10,793 bases of DNA, from positions 1-10,793 of the forward strand of contig NZ_CDSC02000011.1 of the NCBI RefSeq assembly GCF_001298715.1. Direction: 5' to 3'. Shown one piece after another: positions 1-10,787 of the stretch; position 1 is the first letter of the stretch, and the number at the start of each line of letters is the position of its first letter. The notes beneath the pieces were generated by a model. The model saw only the letters and a list, made by a program, of their open reading frames with translations. It made no database searches and was not told the origin of the DNA. The DNA is from Bathymodiolus azoricus thioautotrophic gill symbiont. Its GTDB lineage: Bacteria; Pseudomonadota; Gammaproteobacteria; PS1; Pseudothioglobaceae. Both the position numbers and the translations under genes were made by a program.

Positions 1-854
1 TTAGGCGCTCAAAATTGTATACTTTCAGATGAAAAACTTAAAAGAACGACTACTTAAAAGAAGTCACACTTTTATCAAAACTTTTTGCAATGTCAATTCC
101 AAGCCCTGATGCAGAAGCAATAAAAGATGAAGTTGCGTTTTTTCAGGCCGTAAAAGCACGAATAAATAAGTTTACAGGTAGTGGCGTAAAATCGGATTAT
201 GAAGTAGAAACCGCCATAAAACAAATTATAGATAATGCCCTTTCAAGTGAAGGAGTCATTGACATATTTGAAGCTGCAGGCATTAAAAGCCCATCGGTAA
301 GTATTTTATCCGATGAGTTTTTATTAGAAGTAAAAAATATGCAACAAGAGAATGTTGCTTTTGAATTGCTCAAAAAACTATTAAGTGATGAAGTAAGCAT
401 TCGGAAAACAAAAAATATCGCACAAGGAAAGAAGTTTTCAGAAATGCTGGGAACAGTTGTTAAACGCTATCATAATAATCAAATTGATTCGGCACAAGTA
501 TTGGCAGAACTTTCTGAAATAGCCAAAGAAATGCGCCTAGAAGATTATAAGTCAGAAGAACTTGGGCTTTCTTCTGAAGAATATGCTTTTTATAGTGTTT
601 TAAAAGAAAATGAATCTACCAGTTTTTTAGATGATAACAAAATGAAAGAATTGATTCGTGCGATTGTTGATGTCATTCGAAAAAATGCAACAGTTGATTG
701 GAGCAAACGAGACGATGTAAGGGCAAAATTAAGATTGACAGTAAAGAAGATATTAATGCGTTATGGGTATCCGCCAGATTTGGCAAAACTGGAGGCTGAT
801 AAAGTTTTAGTGCAAGGGGAATCTTTAGCGGATATATTTTCGACTGAAAATTAA
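1..854 (+). pseudogene. hsdR: Type I restriction enzyme R subunit (HsdR), C-terminal part, frame broken twice, 5' end outside window
   Basis: This is the C-terminal helical region of a type I restriction endonuclease R subunit, the ATP-dependent translocase and nuclease chain of the HsdRMS complex. The motifs DEVAFFQAVKARI, SILSDEFL and RKNATVDW, and the KKILMRYGYPPD segment near the end, are typical of this family. The longest ATG-started intact frame is 90-854 (254 aa), but family-like sequence continues upstream of that ATG (EVTLLSKLFAMSIP, from about 60). The ATG has no Shine-Dalgarno, so it is probably internal. Before it the homologous reading moves between frames: ILSDEKLK in frame 1 (about 19-42), KERLLK in frame 2 (41-58), then KEVTLLSK in frame 3 (57 onward). 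Each change needs one extra A in an AAAA run. The helicase and nuclease domains would lie to the left. The gene is inactive as read, unless the shifts are sequencing errors. Confidence 0.8.
36..62 (+). repeat. Direct repeat ACTTAAAAGAA (36-46 and 52-62) at the two hsdR frame breaks
   Basis: The 11-mer ACTTAAAAGAA occurs at 36-46 and again at 52-62, with starts 16 bases apart. Each copy contains a four-A run in which the HsdR-like frame slips by +1. Removing one A from each run would join ILSDEKLK, ERLLK and EVTLLSK into one continuous family-like sequence. The repetition is seen directly. Whether it causes slippage, reflects decay, or marks assembly error cannot be told from one sequence. Confidence 0.6.
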
Positions 855-868
855 AGAGATGAAAAAAA

Positions 869-1246
869 ATGAATAAAATATTTACCCTGCGTTCACCGCT
901 ATATATTAAATACCCGAATGGCGAAACTCGGGTGATTGAGGAGATTTTCCAACACCCAAAAGATATTTTGTATTTTGAATTGTTTTGGGAAAAAGACCCA
1001 AAATATAGCATTCATTTGATTGAGGGTGAGATTACCGGTGATGGGCCTTGGCGAGTTGGCGTGTGTAGTTTACATGTATTGGGGTGCAATCATACGCATC
1101 CACAAATGTGTGAAATGCACAGTTTTTGGCAAAGCGAATTATTGCAAAATCCTGCACAGTTTAAAAGTAATGAAGTGGTAAAAATCGCGCTAAAAAAAGG
1201 CGCTATTTTGCCTGATGACTATCCAGTAAACGATAAAAGGTTTTAA
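869..1246 (+). CDS. Conserved-looking hypothetical protein with a Cys/His cluster (125 aa)
   Basis: I do not recognise this family. The 125-aa product has no signal peptide and no membrane segment, so it is probably cytosolic. Its most striking part is a dense group of possible metal ligands at residues 66-84: C66, H69, C73, H75, H77, C81 and H84, just after a GDGPW motif (57-61). The N-terminal half is rich in aromatic residues and strand-like (YIKYPNGETRVIEEIFQHP). An AGAGA Shine-Dalgarno (855-859) lies 9 bases before the chosen ATG. The gene starts 14 bases after the hsdR stop and ends 2 bases before the ABC transporter start, so it is probably co-transcribed with the transporter. A metal- or thiol-related role next to an Atm1-type exporter is possible, but that is inference from position and composition only. 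Confidence 0.72.
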   Translation: MNKIFTLRSPLYIKYPNGETRVIEEIFQHPKDILYFELFWEKDPKYSIHLIEGEITGDGPWRVGVCSLHVLGCNHTHPQMCEMHSFWQSELLQNPAQFKSNEVVKIALKKGAILPDDYPVNDKRF

Positions 1247-1248
1247 AG

Positions 1249-4490
<3,242 letters not shown>

Positions 4491-4493
<3 letters not shown>

Positions 4494-4550
4494 ACCTTTG
4501 CATAAATAGGGATGATTGGCTAAAGTCAATTTTCCCCCAATTGGTGATTT
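4491..4550 (+). repeat. Left inverted-repeat arm of the MITE-like element
   Basis: The outer part (4491-4509) and inner part (4527-4550, including TTTTCCCCCAATTGGTGATT) pair with the right arm. The TAG stop of the receiver-like gene is formed by the first three bases, 4491-4493. Confidence 0.7.
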
Positions 4551-4620
4551 ATTTAAACCTTGTCCTAGCAGGGCTAAGGCTGGGTTCACCCTCCTAGAGG
4601 ACTGTTGGGTGTCGCTGGAA

Positions 4621-4681
4621 AAATCGCCAAGTGGGTAAAAAGTGGGTTTCTGATGATTACTTCTATTTATGTAAAGGCCTC
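4621..4681 (-). repeat. Right inverted-repeat arm of the MITE-like element
   Basis: Read on the minus strand this arm begins GAGGCCTTTACATAAATAG (4681 to 4663) and continues to the inner block 4644-4621. Its first bases encode the last five residues (RPLHK) and the TAG stop of PBP2. Confidence 0.7.
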
Positions 4682-6501
4682 TCAAAATATAAATCTAGCA
4701 CTGCTTTGGCAAGTGGCGCTGCTTTTGTACTACCGCTACCTGCATTTTCTACAATGACAGCAATCGCAATCTTTGGGTTTTTAATAGGTGCAAATCCAGT
4801 GAATAATGCGTGGTCTCGTAAGTGCTCCTTTAAATTAGCTGCAATATATTGCTCTTCAGCATCCAAGCCAAATACTTGGGCAGTGCCTGTTTTTCCTGCT
4901 AAGGTGTACTTCAAATTCTTGTTGAGTCTTCTGCCTGTGCCTTGGGGTGCATAGATTGTTTGCCTCATGCCTTCAATTACATCTTCCCAATTATGAATGT
5001 CTTTAATGGGGATTTGTTTTTGAGGGCTTTTAGCTGTATTTTTAATACTATCTCCTGGGGCCTGTGTGCTTTTGAGTAATTTAGGTTGAATAATCACACC
5101 TTTGTTGGCCAAAGCTGCTGTGGCAACAGCCAGTTGTAGTGGGCTAGTGGTCATAAAGCCTTGCCCAATACCTGTAATTAGAGTCTCGCCTCGATACCAA
5201 GGCTCATCCTTATTGATTTTTTTCCAAGCCCTTGAAGGCAAGATGCCACCACGCTCTCCAGGAATATCAATACCCGTTATTTTGCCAAAATTAAAAGGTT
5301 TTAAGCCATCATATAAATCATCAATACCCATTTTGTCAGCTAAATCATAAAAAAAAATATCACAAGATTGTGCAATGGAGTCTTTAACATCAACCACGCC
5401 ATGTCCACTGCGCTTCCAATCGTTAAATTTGCGTTTCACATTAGACAGTTTAAAAAAACCTGGACAGTAAACTTTACTGTGTGCAGTAATTACACCTTGC
5501 TCAAGCCCTGCCAATGCCACCATGGGCTTAATAGTTGAACCTGGCGGGTAGAGACCTTGAATAGCACGATTGAGTTGTGGAATGTCTTTTGATGTTTGTA
5601 GTTTGTTGTAATTTTTATGCGAGATGCCATTAACAAACCAATTGGGGTTATAAATAGGCGTACTTACCATGACTAAGACTTCTCCATTCGTTGTATCAAC
5701 CGCTACAATTGAACCACGCTTACCTTTGAGTAAGGACTCTGCTTTTTTCTGTAATGCTAAATCAATACTGAGATACAAATCGCTACCTTGTTCTGGTTCT
5801 TGAATATTTTTGCTGTTAATGACTCGGCCTGTCGCATTGCGCTCGATTTGTTTCTTGCCATTTTTTCCATGTAGCAAGGTTTCATATTGTTTTTCAATGC
5901 CAGTTTTGCCAACAAAAGAAGTACCTGCATAATTTTTCTTATTATAAAAGGCTTTGTCTTTTTTATTCATTCTGGAGACATAACCAGTCACATGCACACT
6001 AGAGTCGTTGTTAGGATAGACTCGATGGAAATAAGGCTCAATATCAATACCAATAAATTGATTGCTCACTAAAAATTTGGCTACTTGCTTTTCACTTAGT
6101 TTGTGCTTTAATGGAATGTTATGGAATTTTTTATAGTGCTTTTTGATTGTTTCGAAAGTGGCAATATTTTTATCATTAATTAAGCCAAACTTTTTAAGTG
6201 CCAGTAATGTTGCGGGGATATCTTTGGTTTTTTCAGGGGTCAATGTAAGTTTATAAGCAAGCTGATTGGTGGCAATAATTTTTCCATAACGGTCAAAGAT
6301 TTTCCCACGCGTTGAGGTAATCGGTAGGGTACGCATTTGATTACCCAATGATTCTTCAGTGTAATAATCGTAATGACTAATTTGCAGATTGAAAAGTCTT
6401 GATATCAAGACCAAGGTTAAAAGGAGTATAAAAATCAGAGCCCAAACCATTCTGTTAGAAAAAATCCTATTTTCTAATTTGATATTGCTAATTTTATTCA
6501 T
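4663..6501 (-). CDS. mrdA: Penicillin-binding protein 2 (elongation-specific peptidoglycan transpeptidase)
   Basis: PBP2 is the class B transpeptidase that cross-links peptidoglycan during side-wall growth, working with RodA and the MreBCD complex. The 612-aa product has one N-terminal membrane anchor (about 19-36), a dimerisation/pedestal region (about 60-230, including TSTRGKIFDRYG), and a periplasmic transpeptidase domain. All active-site motifs are present: S322-TIK325 (nucleophilic serine), S379-CD381 (the SxD form typical of PBP2), and K537-TGT. The length is close to the E. coli protein (633 aa). The gene follows mreD with a 21-base gap and only a weak AAGA ribosome site. The final residues R608-K612 and the TAG stop are encoded by the right arm of the inverted-repeat element, so the natural C-terminus appears to have been replaced. 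rodA does not follow. Confidence 0.96.
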   Translation of the reverse strand: MNKISNIKLENRIFSNRMVWALIFILLLTLVLISRLFNLQISHYDYYTEESLGNQMRTLPITSTRGKIFDRYGKIIATNQLAYKLTLTPEKTKDIPATLLALKKFGLINDKNIATFETIKKHYKKFHNIPLKHKLSEKQVAKFLVSNQFIGIDIEPYFHRVYPNNDSSVHVTGYVSRMNKKDKAFYNKKNYAGTSFVGKTGIEKQYETLLHGKNGKKQIERNATGRVINSKNIQEPEQGSDLYLSIDLALQKKAESLLKGKRGSIVAVDTTNGEVLVMVSTPIYNPNWFVNGISHKNYNKLQTSKDIPQLNRAIQGLYPPGSTIKPMVALAGLEQGVITAHSKVYCPGFFKLSNVKRKFNDWKRSGHGVVDVKDSIAQSCDIFFYDLADKMGIDDLYDGLKPFNFGKITGIDIPGERGGILPSRAWKKINKDEPWYRGETLITGIGQGFMTTSPLQLAVATAALANKGVIIQPKLLKSTQAPGDSIKNTAKSPQKQIPIKDIHNWEDVIEGMRQTIYAPQGTGRRLNKNLKYTLAGKTGTAQVFGLDAEEQYIAANLKEHLRDHALFTGFAPIKNPKIAIAVIVENAGSGSTKAAPLAKAVLDLYFERPLHK

Positions 6502-6522
6502 AAATCATCTTAATATATTGTG

Positions 6523-6996
6523 TTAGTGTCTGAGCTTTGAGAGTAGTGATTGAACCACAGGCCATAGTAGTGCGCTTAAAAATGGTTTGAATAGTAAATA
6601 GGCATTAAAACTAAAATCTTGGGTTGATAGGCCATGTACCAATAGCAATAGCCCCAAATAGATGCTAGATGCAGTAAAGATATAAACTTGCTGTGTGGTA
6701 ATATTGGAAACAACAAGAGATTGTTTTATATTGCTAATAAAAGCGCTACTTAAGATAAGTGCCAAAGCATTTTGTCCTAAGATATCTCCGTATAGCACAT
6801 CAATTAACACGCCTAGTAGCAAGGCAAGAAAGAATTTCCCTTGAGCAGGGAAATTCGTTAACCAATAAGCAAAAAACAACAAGAGCCAAAAAGGTGCAAT
6901 ACTTAAAACGATTTCAGGCAAGGGCAGTATGCTAATAATCAGTGCAAATAGCGTGATTTTAATAAGAAAAACATAAGGTCTTTGATAGCTAAACAT
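6523..6996 (-). CDS. mreD: Rod shape-determining protein MreD
   Basis: MreD is the small polytopic inner-membrane member of the elongasome that binds MreC. The 157-aa product is almost entirely hydrophobic, with about five predicted membrane helices, and has the family pattern G62-VLID66-VLYG70-DILG74-xxALAL. Its size matches typical MreD (about 160 aa). The ATG starts 2 bases after the mreC stop and has no obvious Shine-Dalgarno, so translation is likely coupled to mreC. Position between mreC and mrdA confirms the assignment, since MreD sequences are weakly conserved. Confidence 0.92.
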   Translation of the reverse strand: MFSYQRPYVFLIKITLFALIISILPLPEIVLSIAPFWLLLFFAYWLTNFPAQGKFFLALLLGVLIDVLYGDILGQNALALILSSAFISNIKQSLVVSNITTQQVYIFTASSIYLGLLLLVHGLSTQDFSFNAYLLFKPFLSALLWPVVQSLLSKLRH

Positions 6997-6998
6997 AG

Positions 6999-7808
6999 TT
7001 AAGATTTTTTAAGGGTATTATTGATTAAAACAAATTCTAACTGTTTAATGGACTGAGATGGTGTTAATTCAATAGTCAAAAATGGGTCATTTACCTTCTT
7101 TTCTACATGAGTTACACGACCTACTGGATATCCTGCTGGAAATTTTGAGCTGATAGCGCTACTTAGAAAAACATCCCCGACTTTTATATCAAGCCCATGT
7201 TGAATAAAGCGTACCATTAACTTTCCTTGATGAGATGCCACACCCTTACTGATACCGCGGATACCATTACGCTCGTTTTTAACAGGTATATGTTGGGTTG
7301 GGTCAGTGGTTAGCAACACGCTTGAATATAATGGCGTTACTTGACTCACTTGTCCAAGTATGCCATCAGCACCCAATACAACTTGACCAATTTTTATGCC
7401 ATCACTACTGCCTTTATTAATGGCAATTTGTTTTTTTAATCGTGACTGACTGATAGAGCTGACACGCGCTAATATAAATGTTTCTTGGTCAAGTTTGTAG
7501 CGAGAGTTTAGTAATTGACTTAATTTTTGATTTTCTAATAGTAGCGCATTATGGTTTTGTAAATCAACTTTTAAGCGCACTAACTCAGCGCTGAGTTGCT
7601 TGTTTTGATTTAATAAGATTTGCTTTGTTGTGCCTTGCTCGTTAATCCAAATATAGAGTTGAGACGGCAAGTTGATTGCCAAATATATTGGCGATATGAG
7701 CGTAGCAATGGATTTTTTTAAACTGTCTAAATAGGAAAACTTATAATCTGAAAAGAGTAGGAAAATCGCAATCAAAACAGGTATAAAAAGGCTTAAAATT
7801 TTTTGCAT
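6999..7808 (-). CDS. mreC: Rod shape-determining protein MreC
   Basis: MreC is a bitopic inner-membrane protein whose periplasmic part forms filaments and activates PBP2/RodA. The 269-aa product shows a short cytoplasmic N-terminus, one membrane helix (about 4-20), a coiled coil (about 60-102, with a QLSAELVRLK-type repeat), and a double beta-barrel core (about 103-262). The core includes INKGSSDGIKIGQVVLGADGI and FPAGYPVGRV, both typical of MreC. It is shorter than E. coli MreC (367 aa) because it lacks the long low-complexity C-terminal tail, which is common outside the enterics. It lies 30 bases downstream of mreB and 2 bases upstream of mreD, in the conserved order. The ribosome site is weak. 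Confidence 0.95.
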   Translation of the reverse strand: MQKILSLFIPVLIAIFLLFSDYKFSYLDSLKKSIATLISPIYLAINLPSQLYIWINEQGTTKQILLNQNKQLSAELVRLKVDLQNHNALLLENQKLSQLLNSRYKLDQETFILARVSSISQSRLKKQIAINKGSSDGIKIGQVVLGADGILGQVSQVTPLYSSVLLTTDPTQHIPVKNERNGIRGISKGVASHQGKLMVRFIQHGLDIKVGDVFLSSAISSKFPAGYPVGRVTHVEKKVNDPFLTIELTPSQSIKQLEFVLINNTLKKS

Positions 7809-7838
7809 AACTTAGATATTCAAATACCTAAAGAACAA

Positions 7839-8870
7839 TTATTCTGCTGATAAAAACCCTATCTCGTGTTGACTGATCATATCTAGAACAATGCCACCAC
7901 CACGAGCCACACAAGTTAGAGGGTTGTCGGCGATACGCACTGGTAAATTAGTTTCTTTGCTGATGAGTTTGTCAAAACCCTCTAAAAGCGCACCACCACC
8001 TGTTAATACTAAGCCATTTTCTGAAATATCAGCACTTAGCTCTGGCGGCGTCTGCTCAAGTGCAATTCTTACTGCGCTAACAATGCTAAGTAATGGTTCT
8101 TGTATGGCTTCTCTGATTTTTGTATTGCTCACTTCAAAACTTACTGGAATGCCTTTAGCAATATCTCTACCTTTAAATTCCATTTTCTTGATGACATTTG
8201 TTTCAAAGGCTGATCCCAGTTCTTCTTTAATTTTCTCAGCGGTAGATTCACCGATAATAATGCCATACTCTCTACGCACAAATTTAATGATATTGTCATC
8301 AAGTACATCGCCACCGATGCGTAAAGAGTCGGAATAAACCAATCCATTGAGTGACATAATCGCAATTTCTGTGGTGCCACCACCAATATCAACAACCATT
8401 GTGCCTGATGCTTCTTTAATTGCCATGCCTGCACCAAGTGCTGCTGCCATTGGTTCTTCAATTAAATATACATCACGCGCACCAGCACCAATTGCACTTT
8501 CTTTGATAGCGCGACGCTCTACTTGGGTAGCACCACAAGGAACACAAATAAGCACTTTAGGGCTCGGTGAGAAAAAACCACCATGAGAGACTTTACGAAT
8601 AAAGTGTTGCAACATTTTTTCTGTGATTTTAAAGTCAGCAATAACGCCATCCTTCATTGGACGAATCGCCTCAATTGAACTAGGTGTTCTGCCTAACATA
8701 TCCTTAGCGTCTTGACCCACTGCAATAACAGTTGCTTCTGTTGCGCCTCTTTCATGATGAATAGCAACAACAGATGGCTCGTTTAATACGATTTCACCAT
8801 CCATAAAAATGAGTGTATTTGCTGTTCCAAGGTCAATAGAAAGACTCAAAGGTTTGAAAAAATTAAACAT
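7839..8870 (-). CDS. mreB: Rod shape-determining protein MreB (bacterial actin)
   Basis: MreB is the actin-like ATPase that forms membrane-bound filaments directing lateral wall synthesis. The 343-aa product has the nearly universal length. Actin-fold nucleotide motifs are intact: phosphate-1 DLGTANT (13-19), phosphate-2 [11 protein letters not shown] (160-170) and adenosine-binding [10 protein letters not shown] (289-298). [12 protein letters not shown] (111-122) and [13 protein letters not shown] are also family signatures. The N-terminal MFNFFKPLS is the kind of short hydrophobic segment MreB uses to bind the membrane. A clear GGAG Shine-Dalgarno (plus-strand 8876-8879) lies 5 bases before the ATG, making this the probable first gene of the mreBCD-mrdA transcript. 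It is divergent from the fumarase gene across 92 bases. Confidence 0.98.
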   Translation of the reverse strand: MFNFFKPLSLSIDLGTANTLIFMDGEIVLNEPSVVAIHHERGATEATVIAVGQDAKDMLGRTPSSIEAIRPMKDGVIADFKITEKMLQHFIRKVSHGGFFSPSPKVLICVPCGATQVERRAIKESAIGAGARDVYLIEEPMAAALGAGMAIKEASGTMVVDIGGGTTEIAIMSLNGLVYSDSLRIGGDVLDDNIIKFVRREYGIIIGESTAEKIKEELGSAFETNVIKKMEFKGRDIAKGIPVSFEVSNTKIREAIQEPLLSIVSAVRIALEQTPPELSADISENGLVLTGGGALLEGFDKLISKETNLPVRIADNPLTCVARGGGIVLDMISQHEIGFLSAE

Positions 8871-8962
8871 AAAAACTCCGCTTAGATGTTAGATAAAATA
8901 AATAGCAGATATAATACTATAAATAGCCAATAACTTCTTAATAAATTTAGGCAATCATTAGT
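8871..8962. promoter_or_regulatory. Divergent mreB/fumarase intergenic promoter region
   Basis: This AT-rich 92-base interval separates two divergent start codons. On the plus strand a perfect TATAAT lies at 8910-8915, about 50 bases before the fumarase ATG, but no good -35 box is seen at normal spacing. On the minus strand TATTAT (plus-strand 8911-8916) overlaps it almost exactly and could serve mreB. The overlapping boxes suggest the two promoters may compete. This is based only on consensus matching in an AT-rich background. Confidence 0.35.
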
Positions 8963-10438
8963 ATGAAAATTCAGCAAAAGCATGTCATTGAAAGCGTTGC
9001 CAACGCACTGCAATATATTTCTTATTACCATAGCCCTGATTTTATTCAGGCAATGGTAAATGCGTATGAGAAAGAAACCAATCAGTCGGCTAAAAATGCC
9101 ATTGCGCAAATTTTAATTAATTCAAAAATGTCTGCCATTGGTCAACGCCCAATGTGTCAAGACACAGGCATTGTCAATGTATTCGTTGAAGTGGGTATGG
9201 ATGTTGTGTGGGCAGCTGATTTATCGTTGGAAGATATGATTAATGAAGGCGTTAGACGAGCCTTTACTAATGAGAACAACCCTTTGCGTGCTTCAATTGT
9301 TGAAGATCCACTCTTTAGTAGAACCAACACTAAAGACAACACACCAGCAGTCATCCACATGAAAGTCGTATTAGGCAATAAGGTAGATTTTATTGTGGCA
9401 GCCAAAGGTTGTGGATCGGAAAATAAAGCAAAGTTTGCCGTCTTACAACCTGATGATAATGTCACTGATTGGGTATTAAAAATGATCCCTACAATGGGCG
9501 CAGGCTGGTGTCCACCAGGTGTCATCGGTATTGGTGTGGGCGGTACTGCTGAAAAAGCGATGCTGATGGCAAAAGCAAGCCTAATGGAATCAATTGACAT
9601 TCAAGATATTGCCCAAAAACCAAATCCAAGTAATCTTGAAAAACTCCGCCTAGAGCTGATGGAAAAAATCAATAATCTTGGTATTGGTGCGCAAGGTTTA
9701 GGGGGGTTAACTACCGTATTGGATGTTAAAATTCAAGACTATCCAAGTCATGCTGCTTCTCAAGCGGTTGCTATAATTCCAAATTGCGCTGCCACGCGTC
9801 ATCTGCATTTTTCTATGGATGGATCGGGCGCAGCAACTTTGCCGGAAGTAGATATGAGTGTTTATCCTGATCTAGAAATGGACTATTCTAAGTACAAAAA
9901 AGTTGATTTAAGCACACTTACTCGCCAGCAGATGACCCAGTGGAATATTGGTGATACCTTGTTACTTACTGGCATACTTGTCACTGGCAGAGATGCAGCG
10001 CATCAGCGACTTAAGCAAATGTTAGACAGTGGTAAAGGCTTACCAAAAGGCGTAGATTTTAATAATAAATTTATTTATTATGTTGGCCCAGTAGACGCAG
10101 TGGGTGATGAAGTGATTGGTCCTGCAGGACCCACTACAGCTACACGCATGGATAAATTTACCGATATGATGTTAAAGGAGACGGGCATACTCGGTATGAT
10201 TGGAAAAGCCGAGCGAGGTGCAGCAGCCACACAAAGCATTAAAAAACATCAGGCCAGTTATTTGATTGCTGTTGGTGGTGCGGCTTATTTGATTTCTAAA
10301 TCTATCAAAAAAGCCAAAAAAATAGCCTTTGCAGAAATGGGTATGGAGGCTATTTATGAATTTGAAGTTAAGGATATGCCAGTAACGGTCGCCGTGGATA
10401 CTCAGGGTGCAAATATCCATGTGAAAAATCTAGGCTAA
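8963..10438 (+). CDS. Class I (iron-sulfur) fumarate hydratase, single-chain form
   Basis: This enzyme interconverts fumarate and malate in the TCA cycle using an oxygen-sensitive [4Fe-4S] cluster. The 491-aa protein contains both parts of class I fumarases in one chain: an N-terminal alpha-type domain (about 1-290) and a C-terminal beta-type domain (about 325-490). C65 (RPMCQDTG), C183 (AGWCPPG) and C275 (IPNCAATRH) are spaced like the three cluster ligands in known class I enzymes. The beta part has GPAGPTTATRMD and GMIGKAERG, which carry active-site residues in the family. It closely resembles the roughly 507-aa fumarases of Pseudomonas relatives as I recall them, rather than the longer E. 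coli FumA (548 aa). The ribosome site is weak (AGG at 8949-8951, 11 bases from the ATG). The 3' end overlaps the convergent gene by 4 bases. C150 sits where relatives usually have Gly. Confidence 0.95.
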   Translation: MKIQQKHVIESVANALQYISYYHSPDFIQAMVNAYEKETNQSAKNAIAQILINSKMSAIGQRPMCQDTGIVNVFVEVGMDVVWAADLSLEDMINEGVRRAFTNENNPLRASIVEDPLFSRTNTKDNTPAVIHMKVVLGNKVDFIVAAKGCGSENKAKFAVLQPDDNVTDWVLKMIPTMGAGWCPPGVIGIGVGGTAEKAMLMAKASLMESIDIQDIAQKPNPSNLEKLRLELMEKINNLGIGAQGLGGLTTVLDVKIQDYPSHAASQAVAIIPNCAATRHLHFSMDGSGAATLPEVDMSVYPDLEMDYSKYKKVDLSTLTRQQMTQWNIGDTLLLTGILVTGRDAAHQRLKQMLDSGKGLPKGVDFNNKFIYYVGPVDAVGDEVIGPAGPTTATRMDKFTDMMLKETGILGMIGKAERGAAATQSIKKHQASYLIAVGGAAYLISKSIKKAKKIAFAEMGMEAIYEFEVKDMPVTVAVDTQGANIHVKNLG

Positions 10439-10752
10439 TCTTCTTCGTCATATCCCCATATTAATTGCTCTTGTTTGGCTTTCCAGTAAGGTGATCGAAA
10501 GTCCCTTATCCATATCTTAACAGCTTTTTCGTCCCCGTCTTTTCTCCACATGGTTAATCTAGCGCAATCAGCAGCTCTACCTGTTCTCCATGCCCAATTG
10601 ACCTTACTCATACAGTCTCTGGCATCTATACATTTGGTAATGCCTGATTTGACATAACCAGTTGCATCTTCTAATTTTTCAAATTCTAAATAAATGACTG
10701 CATTTGCATTCAAAGAAAATAAAGCCACCACTATAAGTATTGTTTTTTTCAT
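10435..10752 (-). CDS. Small secreted protein with signal peptide, Cys- and Trp-containing (105 aa), unknown function
   Basis: I do not recognise this family. The N-terminus MKKTILIVVALFSLNANA is a textbook Sec signal peptide, with predicted cleavage after A18, leaving about 87 residues for the periplasm or outside the cell. There is no lipobox cysteine at the cleavage point. The mature part has three cysteines (C41, C47, C63), six tryptophans (W53, W55, W69, W81, W90, W99), many basic residues and an acidic end (YDEED). An odd cysteine number leaves one free or pairing between chains. A strong AGAGG Shine-Dalgarno (plus-strand 10756-10760) lies 3 to 4 bases before the ATG, and an extended -10 promoter sits just upstream, so the gene appears to be expressed alone. 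It converges on the fumarase gene, with the two stop codons overlapping. Confidence 0.8.
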   Translation of the reverse strand: MKKTILIVVALFSLNANAVIYLEFEKLEDATGYVKSGITKCIDARDCMSKVNWAWRTGRAADCARLTMWRKDGDEKAVKIWIRDFRSPYWKAKQEQLIWGYDEED

Positions 10753-10778
10753 TGCACCTCTTTTAATAATAGATTTGC

Positions 10779-10787
10779 ATTATAACA
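10779..10787 (-). promoter_or_regulatory. Extended -10 promoter (TGTTATAAT) for the small secreted-protein gene
   Basis: Read on the minus strand, TGTTATAAT is a perfect TATAAT preceded by the TGn extension recognised by sigma-70. Transcription would begin near 10772, giving a leader of about 20 bases that holds the AGAGG ribosome site. Any -35 box would fall outside the window. Confidence 0.55.

Noticed and set aside
36..62. Programmed +1 frameshifting in hsdR as the main explanation
   Set aside because: CUU-A resembles known +1 shift contexts, but two consecutive programmed shifts in a restriction gene would be without precedent that I know of. Read error or decay is simpler. It is kept only as an alternative in the findings.
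90..854. A free-standing 254-aa protein starting at the ATG at 90
   Set aside because: HsdR-like sequence continues in frame upstream of this ATG and no Shine-Dalgarno precedes it, so it is an internal methionine of a larger, frame-broken gene.
4631..4954. Plus-strand open frame of 107 codons
   Set aside because: It is the shadow of the PBP2 gene on the opposite strand, and the PBP2 motifs are unmistakable.
7891..8337. Plus-strand open frame of 148 codons opposite mreB
   Set aside because: It is a shadow frame of mreB with no start signal and no family resemblance.
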